A stretch of 64,000 bases of DNA from Synechocystis sp. PCC 7338. Lineage in GTDB: Bacteria; Cyanobacteriota; Cyanobacteriia; Cyanobacteriales; Microcystaceae. This document shows positions 57,073 through 64,000 of the stretch, piece after piece. The notes under the pieces are model-generated. The model saw only the letters and a program-made list of their open reading frames with translations. It made no database searches and was not told the DNA's origin. The DNA lies in NCBI RefSeq assembly GCF_018282115.1, contig NZ_CP054306.1, positions 1,039,488-1,103,487 of the forward strand, in the 5' to 3' direction. A program made the position numbers and the translations under genes. Position 1 is the stretch's first letter. The number at the start of each line of letters is the position of its first letter.

Positions 57073-57630
57073 ATGGTTTGGCAAAGCAAATTACCCATTT
57101 TCTTGAGGTTGTTTTCCCGATCTAGGGGTTTGTTATCGGGTTGGACGTTGATAGAAATGGGCACAGTGGCAGTAGTAGTCGGAATTTTGGCTAGTTTGGC
57201 CATGCCATCTTTCATGGGAATGAAAGCTAGAATGGATGCAAGGAATGGGCTTGACACCCTCAAACAAACTTTAAAGCAAGCCCAAAGGAATGCAATTAAA
57301 ATGGGGAAAGAGTGTCGAGTGCAACTTTCGCACAGTAGTAATCCCCCCAAGATTATTCTCCATACTGACCCAAGATACTCTGGCTGCTTGCCCTATCGGG
57401 AGGTACCACTGGAAAATGTAGCTTTTCACCATAATTTCCCTAGTCCTAATATTCGCTTTTCTTATAAAGGCAACTCGACTAATTTGGGGACTATGGTAGT
57501 GGAGTCGGTCAATGTGAGTGGGATTCGTTATTGTCTAGTAATGTCAAATATGATTGGCATGATGAGAAGTGGAAATTATGTGGCAGCTCCTCCTACCGTT
57601 AGTGCCACCCATTGTCAAAAGGATGTTTAG
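57073..57630 (+). CDS. GspH-like minor pilin (second GW-type leader)
   Basis: A 185-residue paralogue-like protein: site GWTLIEMGTVAVVVGILASL, then MPSFMGMKARMDARNGLDTL. The opening and the SYKGN(S/P) core resemble the preceding gene, so the two are probably duplicates. It has the W+1/E+5 pattern again. Confidence 0.85.
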   Translation: MVWQSKLPIFLRLFSRSRGLLSGWTLIEMGTVAVVVGILASLAMPSFMGMKARMDARNGLDTLKQTLKQAQRNAIKMGKECRVQLSHSSNPPKIILHTDPRYSGCLPYREVPLENVAFHHNFPSPNIRFSYKGNSTNLGTMVVESVNVSGIRYCLVMSNMIGMMRSGNYVAAPPTVSATHCQKDV

Positions 57631-57641
57631 GGGATCTAGCT

Positions 57642-58577
57642 ATGAAAATTCACTTGTATTTACTTGTCAAAATTGCGAAGAAATCAAAGGGCTTTACCCT
57701 ATTAGAGCTATTGATCGCTTCTGTAATGACATTTTTCGTGGTTAGTGGCATTGGATACGCAGTTGTAATGATGACGAGGGACAATATTAACTCCCAAGTT
57801 TCTGGTGATTTGGTATTCAATACCACCAGAGCCGCAGATTTCATTACCGACGAAATTAGACAATCTACGTTTCTTTCAACTAATACAGGTGCCATACCGA
57901 CTGACACTAGCTCTGGCGTGGAAAGCTGTGCGATGGGTAGTGGGGAAGAGTTTGTCATCGGATTAGCCATTAATTCCTCCCAAGTAAACGTGGTTTATTA
58001 CACAAAAACTCCCCCCGGCAATCCATGGTTGGGGCCTAGTTCTATTTACCGTTGTGGGCCTCCATTAAGTGCCAGTGGACAGCTAGACACAACAAAAAGA
58101 ACAAAAAGTATCCTTGTAGATTCCATCACTACTAATGCAACTGCGAGAAATGAAACGTGTGCTTCCGGAACTAATAAGTTTCCAGCTAGTCCGAGCGCAG
58201 GTTTTTTTGCCTGTGTCGATAATAGCAACCCAAACCTTGTGGAGCTAAGGCTCACTAGTCGTTCTGATAAATTAGCCAGTGATGGTCTTGGGGCAGGTAG
58301 AAGTTCAGAAAGCTCAGGCTCGGGAAACTTTCGGGTGGCTACTACCGCTTTTACCCGGGCCGCTTCTGAAGTTGCAACTTTAAATCGATCCAGTGCTGCT
58401 GGTACATGCACCAGTGTCACAGTGGCAGTGGACGGTAGACCAGCAGTCAACTTCTCTAGTGGTATGAGCGTGGTGGCGAGCTCCAGTAGCACACTTGTCT
58501 TTAGTCCTGGATTATGGGTGAATACGGGCAATACTTACACTAGTCTGTCTTGCATTATTACAGCTTCGTTTTCTTAG
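57642..58577 (+). CDS. PilW-like minor pilin
   Basis: A 311-residue protein from the ATG at 57642. The prepilin site is KGFTLLELLIASVMTFFV (F+1, E+5), followed by NTTRAADFITDEIRQSTF, a PilW/ComGC-like pattern, and a Ser/Thr-rich low-complexity C-terminal part. It completes the pilin run. It overlaps the end of a possible minus-strand gene by 20 bases. Confidence 0.85.
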   Translation: MKIHLYLLVKIAKKSKGFTLLELLIASVMTFFVVSGIGYAVVMMTRDNINSQVSGDLVFNTTRAADFITDEIRQSTFLSTNTGAIPTDTSSGVESCAMGSGEEFVIGLAINSSQVNVVYYTKTPPGNPWLGPSSIYRCGPPLSASGQLDTTKRTKSILVDSITTNATARNETCASGTNKFPASPSAGFFACVDNSNPNLVELRLTSRSDKLASDGLGAGRSSESSGSGNFRVATTAFTRAASEVATLNRSSAAGTCTSVTVAVDGRPAVNFSSGMSVVASSSSTLVFSPGLWVNTGNTYTSLSCIITASFS

Positions 58578-58743
58578 ATTCTTGGTTAAAGGTGATCGCC
58601 GCTGGAAAGGGTCGCAATTTCCGCCGTTGGTTGGCGATCGCCGGGGCGGTGAGCCCCAATAAGCAATGGGCAGTGCCAAGGATAATAACCTGGGTGGCAA
58701 TGGGTAAATTGGTCAACGCTGTTAGGGCATCAATATTGAGCAA
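58558..58743 (-). CDS. Possible small protein after minE
   Basis: A 61-codon TTG-started frame, 13 bases after the minE stop and preceded by AGGGG. It has typical codon use for this genome, a hydrophobic N-terminal half (LTNLPIATQVIILGT...) and a basic C-terminus, and includes a HIP1 site. No homologue is recognised. It may be a fourth gene in the min operon or a relic. Confidence 0.3.
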   Translation of the reverse strand: MLNIDALTALTNLPIATQVIILGTAHCLLGLTAPAIANQRRKLRPFPAAITFNQESKKTKL

Positions 58744-58755
58744 GACTAACCCCTA

Positions 58756-59046
58756 TCATTCCTGGGCTTCTGACCGGGCTTTGGTTCGACGCACCCGACG
58801 CACCGGCAAATTTGCAATTAAAGCGGTCATCCGTTGGTCACTTTCCAAGGAAAACTCCATCTCCCCAGGGTCAATTTCCACATAGCGACTCACCACTTCC
58901 ACAATTTCCCGTCGCATTTCTTCCATCATCTCTGGACTGAGTCCCGATCTATCATTGGCGATGACCAGTTTGAGCCGCCGACGGGCATCTTCGCCGCTGT
59001 TTTTGCCACTCCGACTAAAGAGCCTTTCAATCAATTCCAAAATCAT
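58756..59046 (-). CDS. minE: Cell division topological factor MinE
   Basis: A 96-residue MinE. It has an N-terminal amphipathic segment (MILELIERLFSR), the MinD-binding helix near 20-35 with RLKLVIANDRSGL and a C-terminal topology domain. It stimulates MinD ATPase and drives MinCD oscillation. It is 57 bases after minD. Confidence 0.93.
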   Translation of the reverse strand: MILELIERLFSRSGKNSGEDARRRLKLVIANDRSGLSPEMMEEMRREIVEVVSRYVEIDPGEMEFSLESDQRMTALIANLPVRRVRRTKARSEAQE

Positions 59047-59103
59047 GCTGGTTTTCGCTCACTGGCTGTTGGGTCATAACGGAAAAAGGGCAAATCCATG
59101 GGA

Positions 59104-59904
59104 TTAACCCCCCAAGAGACGACGGCGGATACGGTTGAGTAGGCTATTGTGGGCGGCCATGAAATCCAGAAAGGGAATGTCTTGGCCTTCTAGGCGGCGG
59201 GCAATATTTTGGAATGCTAGCCCCGGCACGGATAGCTTTTCTTCCATCACTAAAGGTTCCCCTTTGTTGGTGGAAATAATAATTTTTTGATCGTCTGGCA
59301 AAATACCAATGAGGGGTACTGCTAGCAGGTCTAAGATATCCTCCACACTAATCATTTGATTGAGTTGTACCATTTCTGGTCGCAGACGGTTGACAATCAA
59401 ACTAATTTTGCCAATGTCCTCCGCTTCCAAAAGACCGATTACCCGGTCCGCATCTCGCACCGCCGACATTTCTGGAGTAGTGACGATAATTGCCTCCTGG
59501 GCCGGAGCCACCGCATTGCGAAAACCAGCTTCAATGCCAGCGGGACAGTCGATGATGATGTAGTCAAATTTGTCCTTGAGTTGTTCCACCAGGGACTGCA
59601 TTTGTTCGGCGTTGATCGCATCCTTGGATCGGTTTTGGGCAGCGGGGAGGAGGACTAAATTGGGCAAACGTTTATCTTTTACCAGGGCTTTATCGATGGT
59701 ACATTCATCGGCTAAAACGTCGATGGCAGTGTAAACAATGCGTTGTTCTAACCCCAGCAACAAATCCAGATTTCGCAGGCCAAAGTCCGCATCAATCAGG
59801 ACAACCTTTTTTCCCAATCGAGCTAGGGCCGCTCCCAAATTGGCGGTGGTGGTGGTTTTTCCGACTCCACCTTTGCCCGAAGTGACAACAATAATCCGAT
59901 TCAT
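59104..59904 (-). CDS. minD: Septum-site determining ATPase MinD
   Basis: A 266-residue MinD. The deviant Walker A GKGGVGKTT is near residues 10-18, and the C-terminus ends in an amphipathic membrane-targeting helix (LLNRIRRRLLGG). It recruits MinC to the membrane. It follows minC by 65 bases. Confidence 0.96.
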   Translation of the reverse strand: MNRIIVVTSGKGGVGKTTTTANLGAALARLGKKVVLIDADFGLRNLDLLLGLEQRIVYTAIDVLADECTIDKALVKDKRLPNLVLLPAAQNRSKDAINAEQMQSLVEQLKDKFDYIIIDCPAGIEAGFRNAVAPAQEAIIVTTPEMSAVRDADRVIGLLEAEDIGKISLIVNRLRPEMVQLNQMISVEDILDLLAVPLIGILPDDQKIIISTNKGEPLVMEEKLSVPGLAFQNIARRLEGQDIPFLDFMAAHNSLLNRIRRRLLGG

Positions 59905-59969
59905 AGTTGGCTGATAACGTGCGGTGATAACTTGGACTCGAAACTGTTAGTGGGCAAGGGGTAAAGATT

Positions 59970-60716
59970 TTAGAAAAGGGCAGAACGCTGAAACTGACGC
60001 ACCGGGGTCAGACGGATACCTTCTGAAGTAATATAAGCGATTTCGGGCTCGCGACGATCAACGGCATCGGCCCCCACCCTAGCTAGGCGATCGCCAATGC
60101 GGATCTGACAGGCGGCCAACCGCAGAATCATAATAACAGCCTGGTCATTGCCTTTGGCACCGGCATGGGCCATACCCCGCAAACAGCCCCAAATAAGGAT
60201 GTCACCGTCGGCCACAATGCTACTGCCAGGGTTAACGTCACCGATAATGACTACATCTCCCCCGTGGCGAATTTCCCCTCCAGAGCGGAGAGTGTGACGT
60301 ACCACCAACGGTTTGGGGGGCGAGGGAACCTCAGATGGGTCTACCAGAGGCTTGTCGGCAATGGTTTGATCCACGGAAAGGCCGGCACTGGCGGCGGCCA
60401 CTGCGGTTTGACGACGGTTGGTTTCCACCCACTGCAAAGTCAGGTTCTGTTCCTTCAGTCCAGCGGCGATCGCCTGGAGTTGTCTGGTGTCCAGCAGTTG
60501 ATTATTCACCGCCAACCGCACCAGGGTCTGGTCTTGCCACCGCCCGGACATAATACGCAGATAATTGGCCAAACTTTGTTGCAATTGTTGATGGGAAAAC
60601 ACCAGGCTGGGGGAGTCGGGGGCCGTCGTCACCGTCGGTAGGGTTAAGGATAATCGGATAAAGTTTTCCTGAGGAGCCAATTGCCACTCAGGGTGGGGGG
60701 TGTCGTCACTCATCAA
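59970..60716 (-). CDS. minC: Septum-site inhibitor MinC
   Basis: A 248-residue MinC, first gene of the min operon. The C-terminal beta-helix domain (about 140-240) includes VVIIGDVNPGSSIVADGDIL and RGMAHAGAKGN, the MinD-binding face that inhibits FtsZ. The N-terminal FtsZ-binding domain is divergent, as in other cyanobacteria. The gene order minC-minD-minE is standard. Confidence 0.93.
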   Translation of the reverse strand: MMSDDTPHPEWQLAPQENFIRLSLTLPTVTTAPDSPSLVFSHQQLQQSLANYLRIMSGRWQDQTLVRLAVNNQLLDTRQLQAIAAGLKEQNLTLQWVETNRRQTAVAAASAGLSVDQTIADKPLVDPSEVPSPPKPLVVRHTLRSGGEIRHGGDVVIIGDVNPGSSIVADGDILIWGCLRGMAHAGAKGNDQAVIMILRLAACQIRIGDRLARVGADAVDRREPEIAYITSEGIRLTPVRQFQRSALF

Positions 60717-60925
60717 AAAAAATTAGAATTTCACCGTAGGATCGCCCTTTACCTTAGCATTTCACTTTCCCCGACCGTCCTCTCCCCAAGGGGGCAATTC
60801 AGACCATAGTGGCGGTTTTGTTCACCGGGAGCAGAAATGGAGGGAAATACAACTTTTTCGCTAGGATTGATAAAGAATCCTGCCATGCTTTGCATTGGCA
60901 TCTAATCATTAATCCCTAATTATCT

Positions 60926-61558
60926 ATGGCTGTCTGTCCCACCTGTAACCATACCAATCCAGAAGGGGCCATCCAGTGTGAGGCCTGCTTTACGCCCTTG
61001 CCCACTCTGATGCCTTGCCCTCATTGTGGTAGCCCCGTGCAAAGTGATGCCACTTTTTGCGGCAACTGCGGACAGACCATTGATCCCCAACAATTAGCAG
61101 TAACTGCCCCGGAGGAGGAAGAAGCCCCCACTCCGATCGCCGTGGCTCCGGAAAATAGCGAACCCATTCCGGCCATCCCCGAAGTTTCCTCCACGCCGGC
61201 CCCATTCCCCGTGGGTACCCAACTCCAATCCCAGGGGGCTTCCCTTGTCCATGTGCAGACCCAAACCACGCTGGAAATTCCTGTGGGCATGACTGTTATC
61301 CACGTGGGCAAACCCAACGACAAAGTGCCACCAGACATTGATGTGTCGGGTTTTGCCAATTCCGATGTGGTGTCTAGGGTTCATGCCGATATCCGTCTGG
61401 AAGGTAATGAGTATTTCCTAGAAGACGTGGGTAGTGCCAATGGCACCTACGTCAATCACACCGCCCTCCCCCCCGGTAACCGCCATTTACTCCGCCCCGG
61501 CGATAGCCTTTCTTTGGGCAAAGGGGATTTGGTTACGTTTATCTTCCAGTTGAATTAG
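60926..61558 (+). CDS. Zinc-ribbon/FHA domain protein
   Basis: A 210-residue protein. Two zinc ribbons (CPTCNHTNPEGAIQCEAC at about 4-21, CPHCGSPVQSDATFCGNC at about 33-50) are followed by a Pro/Ala-rich linker and a C-terminal FHA domain (about 110-205) with SRVHADI and GSANGTYVNH, which binds phosphothreonine. Probably a phosphorylation-dependent adaptor; a partner kinase is not in the window. Confidence 0.9.
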   Translation: MAVCPTCNHTNPEGAIQCEACFTPLPTLMPCPHCGSPVQSDATFCGNCGQTIDPQQLAVTAPEEEEAPTPIAVAPENSEPIPAIPEVSSTPAPFPVGTQLQSQGASLVHVQTQTTLEIPVGMTVIHVGKPNDKVPPDIDVSGFANSDVVSRVHADIRLEGNEYFLEDVGSANGTYVNHTALPPGNRHLLRPGDSLSLGKGDLVTFIFQLN

Positions 61559-61618
61559 GTTGCACCCGACTTTTTTCAGGAATTAAATCCACCATGGCAA
61601 TCGAAATCCCCCAGGCAC

Positions 61619-62296
61619 ATGGAAATTCCCCTTCGCTATCAACCTCGTCTTTTAACTACAGAGAAAAGGGAAGGTTATCTCGATTGGTCTTTAGATTTTT
61701 TTACCGACGATCGCCTATTGCAAATTCCCTATATTGACTTGACTGTGCAGTTGGATGTGACCAATGCCTATGGGTTTTACCAGCGACAGAAGAACGGCAG
61801 AGGCAGTTTTTTTGCCTTTCTCCTTTGGCATTGGATGCAGTGTTTGCAAAACCATTGGGAATTTCGGCTCCGCTATGATGGCCAACAATGGTACGTGCTC
61901 GATAATCCGCCGGCCATGGTCAGCGTGGCGATCGGGGGCAAACAACGCTTTTCGGAAATGTTGCTGGAAAATGTAGTGCAACTTAGTTACAAGGAGTTTA
62001 GCGAACTTTATAGTGAAAAATTAGCCCAAATTCGGGAAGGAAACTACGAGAGAGCTGAGTATAATACCTTCTGTTTAGCTTGTATTTTTGGTAACTTGCC
62101 CAACTTGAGATTTACTGGTTTGAGCGTGCACTATCGTCGAGAAACAATCCAAGGGCAACCCTGGCTTTACTTCGGGCAACGCTATCAGCACAATGAGCGG
62201 TTATTTATTCCTCTTTGTTTTAAAATCCACCACGCCAATACGGATCCCTTGGTACTGGATCAGGCCATCAATCAATTCCAAGCTTGTTTCATTTAA
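61619..62296 (+). CDS. Chloramphenicol acetyltransferase-like protein
   Basis: A 225-residue member of the CAT fold. The catalytic His of the HHxxxD motif is present as HHANTDP near 205-211, and the trimer-forming core with SFFAFLLWHWMQCLQ fits the family. The residue after D is P, not the usual G. Its acceptor is unknown; many chromosomal CAT-like genes do not give resistance. Confidence 0.8.
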   Translation: MEIPLRYQPRLLTTEKREGYLDWSLDFFTDDRLLQIPYIDLTVQLDVTNAYGFYQRQKNGRGSFFAFLLWHWMQCLQNHWEFRLRYDGQQWYVLDNPPAMVSVAIGGKQRFSEMLLENVVQLSYKEFSELYSEKLAQIREGNYERAEYNTFCLACIFGNLPNLRFTGLSVHYRRETIQGQPWLYFGQRYQHNERLFIPLCFKIHHANTDPLVLDQAINQFQACFI

Positions 62297-62573
62297 CGTA
62301 ATCTGATCAAAACCTTAAACTGTCTCAAATACCTTTGGCGATCGCCTTCTCACTGGAATTGAAAGCCAACTCTGACGTAGAAAAGCTAAAATCAATGACC
62401 ACAAACAGGCAACTATTATCAGTTTACCGTAGATTTTGATCTTACAATGATTTTTTAATAATTAATTAACACTATATTTAAGAAACCTATCAATTTATAA
62501 ATAATTACCAACAAAATAAAGTTTATTATATCAGCCTCGATAAACTGAAGGTATCGATTAGGGGTAAATGGAT
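62297..62573. other. AT-rich gap before ppsA
   Basis: I see no gene here. The stretch is AT-rich from about 62430 on and is likely to hold the ppsA promoter; I cannot assign a box. Confidence 0.4.
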
Positions 62574-64000
62574 ATGGTAAGTTCAGTCGTCGAAAAAACC
62601 TCTGTGGCCCATAAAGAAACTGCTTTAATCCTCTGGTTTGAAGAGGTGGGCACCCACGACGTTGGTTTGGTGGGGGGTAAGAATTCTTCCCTGGGGGAAA
62701 TGATTCAACAGTTGACCAGTAAGGGAGTAAATGTTCCCTCTGGTTTTGCCACCACTGCCTATGCTTACCGCTATTTTATCCAAGAGGCTGGCCTAGAGCA
62801 AAAACTGCGGAATTTCTTCGCCGACTTGGACGTGAATAACATGGTCAATTTGCAGGAGAGGGGTCATCTAGCCCGGCAATTAATATTGGACACTCCCTTT
62901 CCCCAAAACCTACAAACGGCGATCGCCGAAGCCTATGGTGCCATGTGCGACCGCTATGGTTGCAAGGTTGATTGTACCGGGGTGGATGTGGCGGTGCGCT
63001 CCAGTGCTACAGCGGAAGATTTGCCGGAGGCTAGTTTTGCGGGGCAACAAGAAACATACCTCAATGTCCACAGTCTTTCCTGTGTTTTAGAATCCTGCCA
63101 TAAATGCTTTGCTTCCCTGTTCACTGACCGGGCCATTTCCTATCGCCATCACAATGGCTTTGACCATTTTGCCGTTGCTTTATCAGTCGGTGTACAAAAA
63201 ATGGTGCGCTCTGATCTGGCTACTTCTGGGGTGATGTTTTCCATCGATACGGAAACGGGTTTTAAAAATGCCGCTCTAATTACCGCCGCCTACGGGTTGG
63301 GAGAAAATGTGGTGCAAGGAGCAGTTAATCCGGATGAATATTTTGTTTTTAAACCTACTTTGAAGGAAGGTTTTAAGCCAATTCTGGAAAAACGTCTGGG
63401 CAGTAAAGCTATTAAAATGATCTACGACGTAGGTGGTTCTAAACTAACTAAAAATGTGGAAGTAGGGAAGCCAGAGCGGGAAAAATATTGCATTAATGAC
63501 GAAGAAATTCTCCAGTTAGCCCGTTGGGCTTGCATCATCGAAGACCACTATTCTGGGGTGCGGGGGGTTTATACTCCCATGGACATTGAGTGGGCTAAGG
63601 ATGGACAAACGGGGGAATTATTCATTGTTCAAGCCCGACCGGAAACAGTGCAGTCACAAAAATCCGCCAATGTAATTAAAACCTACGAGTTAAAAGATCA
63701 CAGCCAAGTTTTAGCCACAGGGCGCAGTGTGGGGGCGGCCATTGGTCAGGGCAAAGCTCAGGTAATTCGCAATGTTTCTGAAATTAATCAGTTTCGTCCC
63801 GGCGAGGTCTTGATCACCAATCGTACCGACCCGGATTGGGAACCGATTATGAAACAGGCTTCGGCGATTGTTACTAACCAGGGAGGCAAAACCTGTCATG
63901 CCGCCATCATTGCTCGGGAAATGGGGATTCCGGCGATCGTCGGTTGTGGGGATGCCACCGATAGCATTAAAACTGGCCAGGAAGTAACTGTATGTTGTTC
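62574..64000 (+). CDS. ppsA: Phosphoenolpyruvate synthase (5' part)
   Basis: The frame runs off the window end after about 475 codons of a protein usually near 820. The N-terminal ATP-binding domain has GGKNSSLGEM and VRSSATAEDLPEASFAGQQE; the swivel domain starts near 390, with the phosphohistidine in NQGGKTCHAAIIAREMG. The enzyme makes PEP from pyruvate and ATP. The ATG at 62574 is 9 bases after GGGG; an ATG at 62568 is in frame too. Confidence 0.93.
   Translation, partial: MVSSVVEKTSVAHKETALILWFEEVGTHDVGLVGGKNSSLGEMIQQLTSKGVNVPSGFATTAYAYRYFIQEAGLEQKLRNFFADLDVNNMVNLQERGHLARQLILDTPFPQNLQTAIAEAYGAMCDRYGCKVDCTGVDVAVRSSATAEDLPEASFAGQQETYLNVHSLSCVLESCHKCFASLFTDRAISYRHHNGFDHFAVALSVGVQKMVRSDLATSGVMFSIDTETGFKNAALITAAYGLGENVVQGAVNPDEYFVFKPTLKEGFKPILEKRLGSKAIKMIYDVGGSKLTKNVEVGKPEREKYCINDEEILQLARWACIIEDHYSGVRGVYTPMDIEWAKDGQTGELFIVQARPETVQSQKSANVIKTYELKDHSQVLATGRSVGAAIGQGKAQVIRNVSEINQFRPGEVLITNRTDPDWEPIMKQASAIVTNQGGKTCHAAIIAREMGIPAIVGCGDATDSIKTGQEVTVCC

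Noticed and set aside
61619-62296. Chloramphenicol resistance gene
   Set aside because: The CAT fold and histidine are present, but a P replaces G after the motif aspartate and the chromosomal context gives no sign of a resistance cassette.

Overview
The window is chromosomal DNA from a unicellular cyanobacterium, almost certainly a Synechocystis close to PCC 6803. The evidence is the psbX gene, a thylakoid-type CurT/CAAD protein, Vipp1, BciB-type divinyl reductase, NhaS3-like antiporter, a ThiO-ThiG fusion, the sphX-pstS phosphate cluster, and the very frequent GGCGATCGCC (HIP1) palindrome. Most genes are ordinary housekeeping genes lying head-to-tail on both strands. Locus names mentioned in entries are from memory, not from a search.

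Layout: 0-3 kb, an intact VapBC pair and uvrB (minus). 3-20 kb, a repeat-motif hypothetical protein, psbX (39 codons), purN with a PD-(D/E)XK protein and a Ycf46 ATPase, a methyltransferase, curT, a DICT/GAF histidine kinase, a PAS protein, murJ, menE, a lone mannose cupin, hom, hetI and pheS. 21.2-22.3 kb, a gene graveyard: a second VapBC pair broken by nonsense mutations and by a 197-bp TA-flanked MITE-like insertion. 22.6-33.4 kb, a long minus-strand run: nhaS3, anti-sigma, ECF sigma, CcdA, secreted thioredoxin, two pstB genes, pstA, pstC, pstS and sphX, with Pho-box repeats upstream of pstS and sphX. 33.5-44.3 kb, a pentapeptide protein, tRNA-Arg(CCG), rpsN, vipp1, a degenerate metallo-beta-lactamase fold, secA, ruvB and thiO-thiG. 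44.6-52.5 kb, bciB, a serine hydrolase, cobD, prfB (with its +1 programmed frameshift) and a CLC-CBS-USP fusion lacking the gating glutamate. 52.5-58.6 kb, a SLOG-like protein, a compact methylase/endonuclease pair that looks acquired, a DUF58 protein and four minor-pilin-like genes. 58.7-64 kb, minCDE, a zinc-ribbon/FHA protein, a CAT-like acyltransferase and the start of ppsA, cut by the window edge.

Functionally the window joins phosphate uptake, thiol redox with an ECF sigma/anti-sigma pair, membrane and thylakoid maintenance (Vipp1, CurT, SecA), pigment and cofactor synthesis (BciB, MenE, ThiO-ThiG, CobD), and division-site placement. I found no CRISPR array, rRNA or complete insertion sequence. 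The least ordinary parts are the decayed VapBC with its MITE-like insertion, the methylase/endonuclease pair, the sigma/CcdA/thioredoxin cluster, the altered CLC pore and the minor-pilin cluster.
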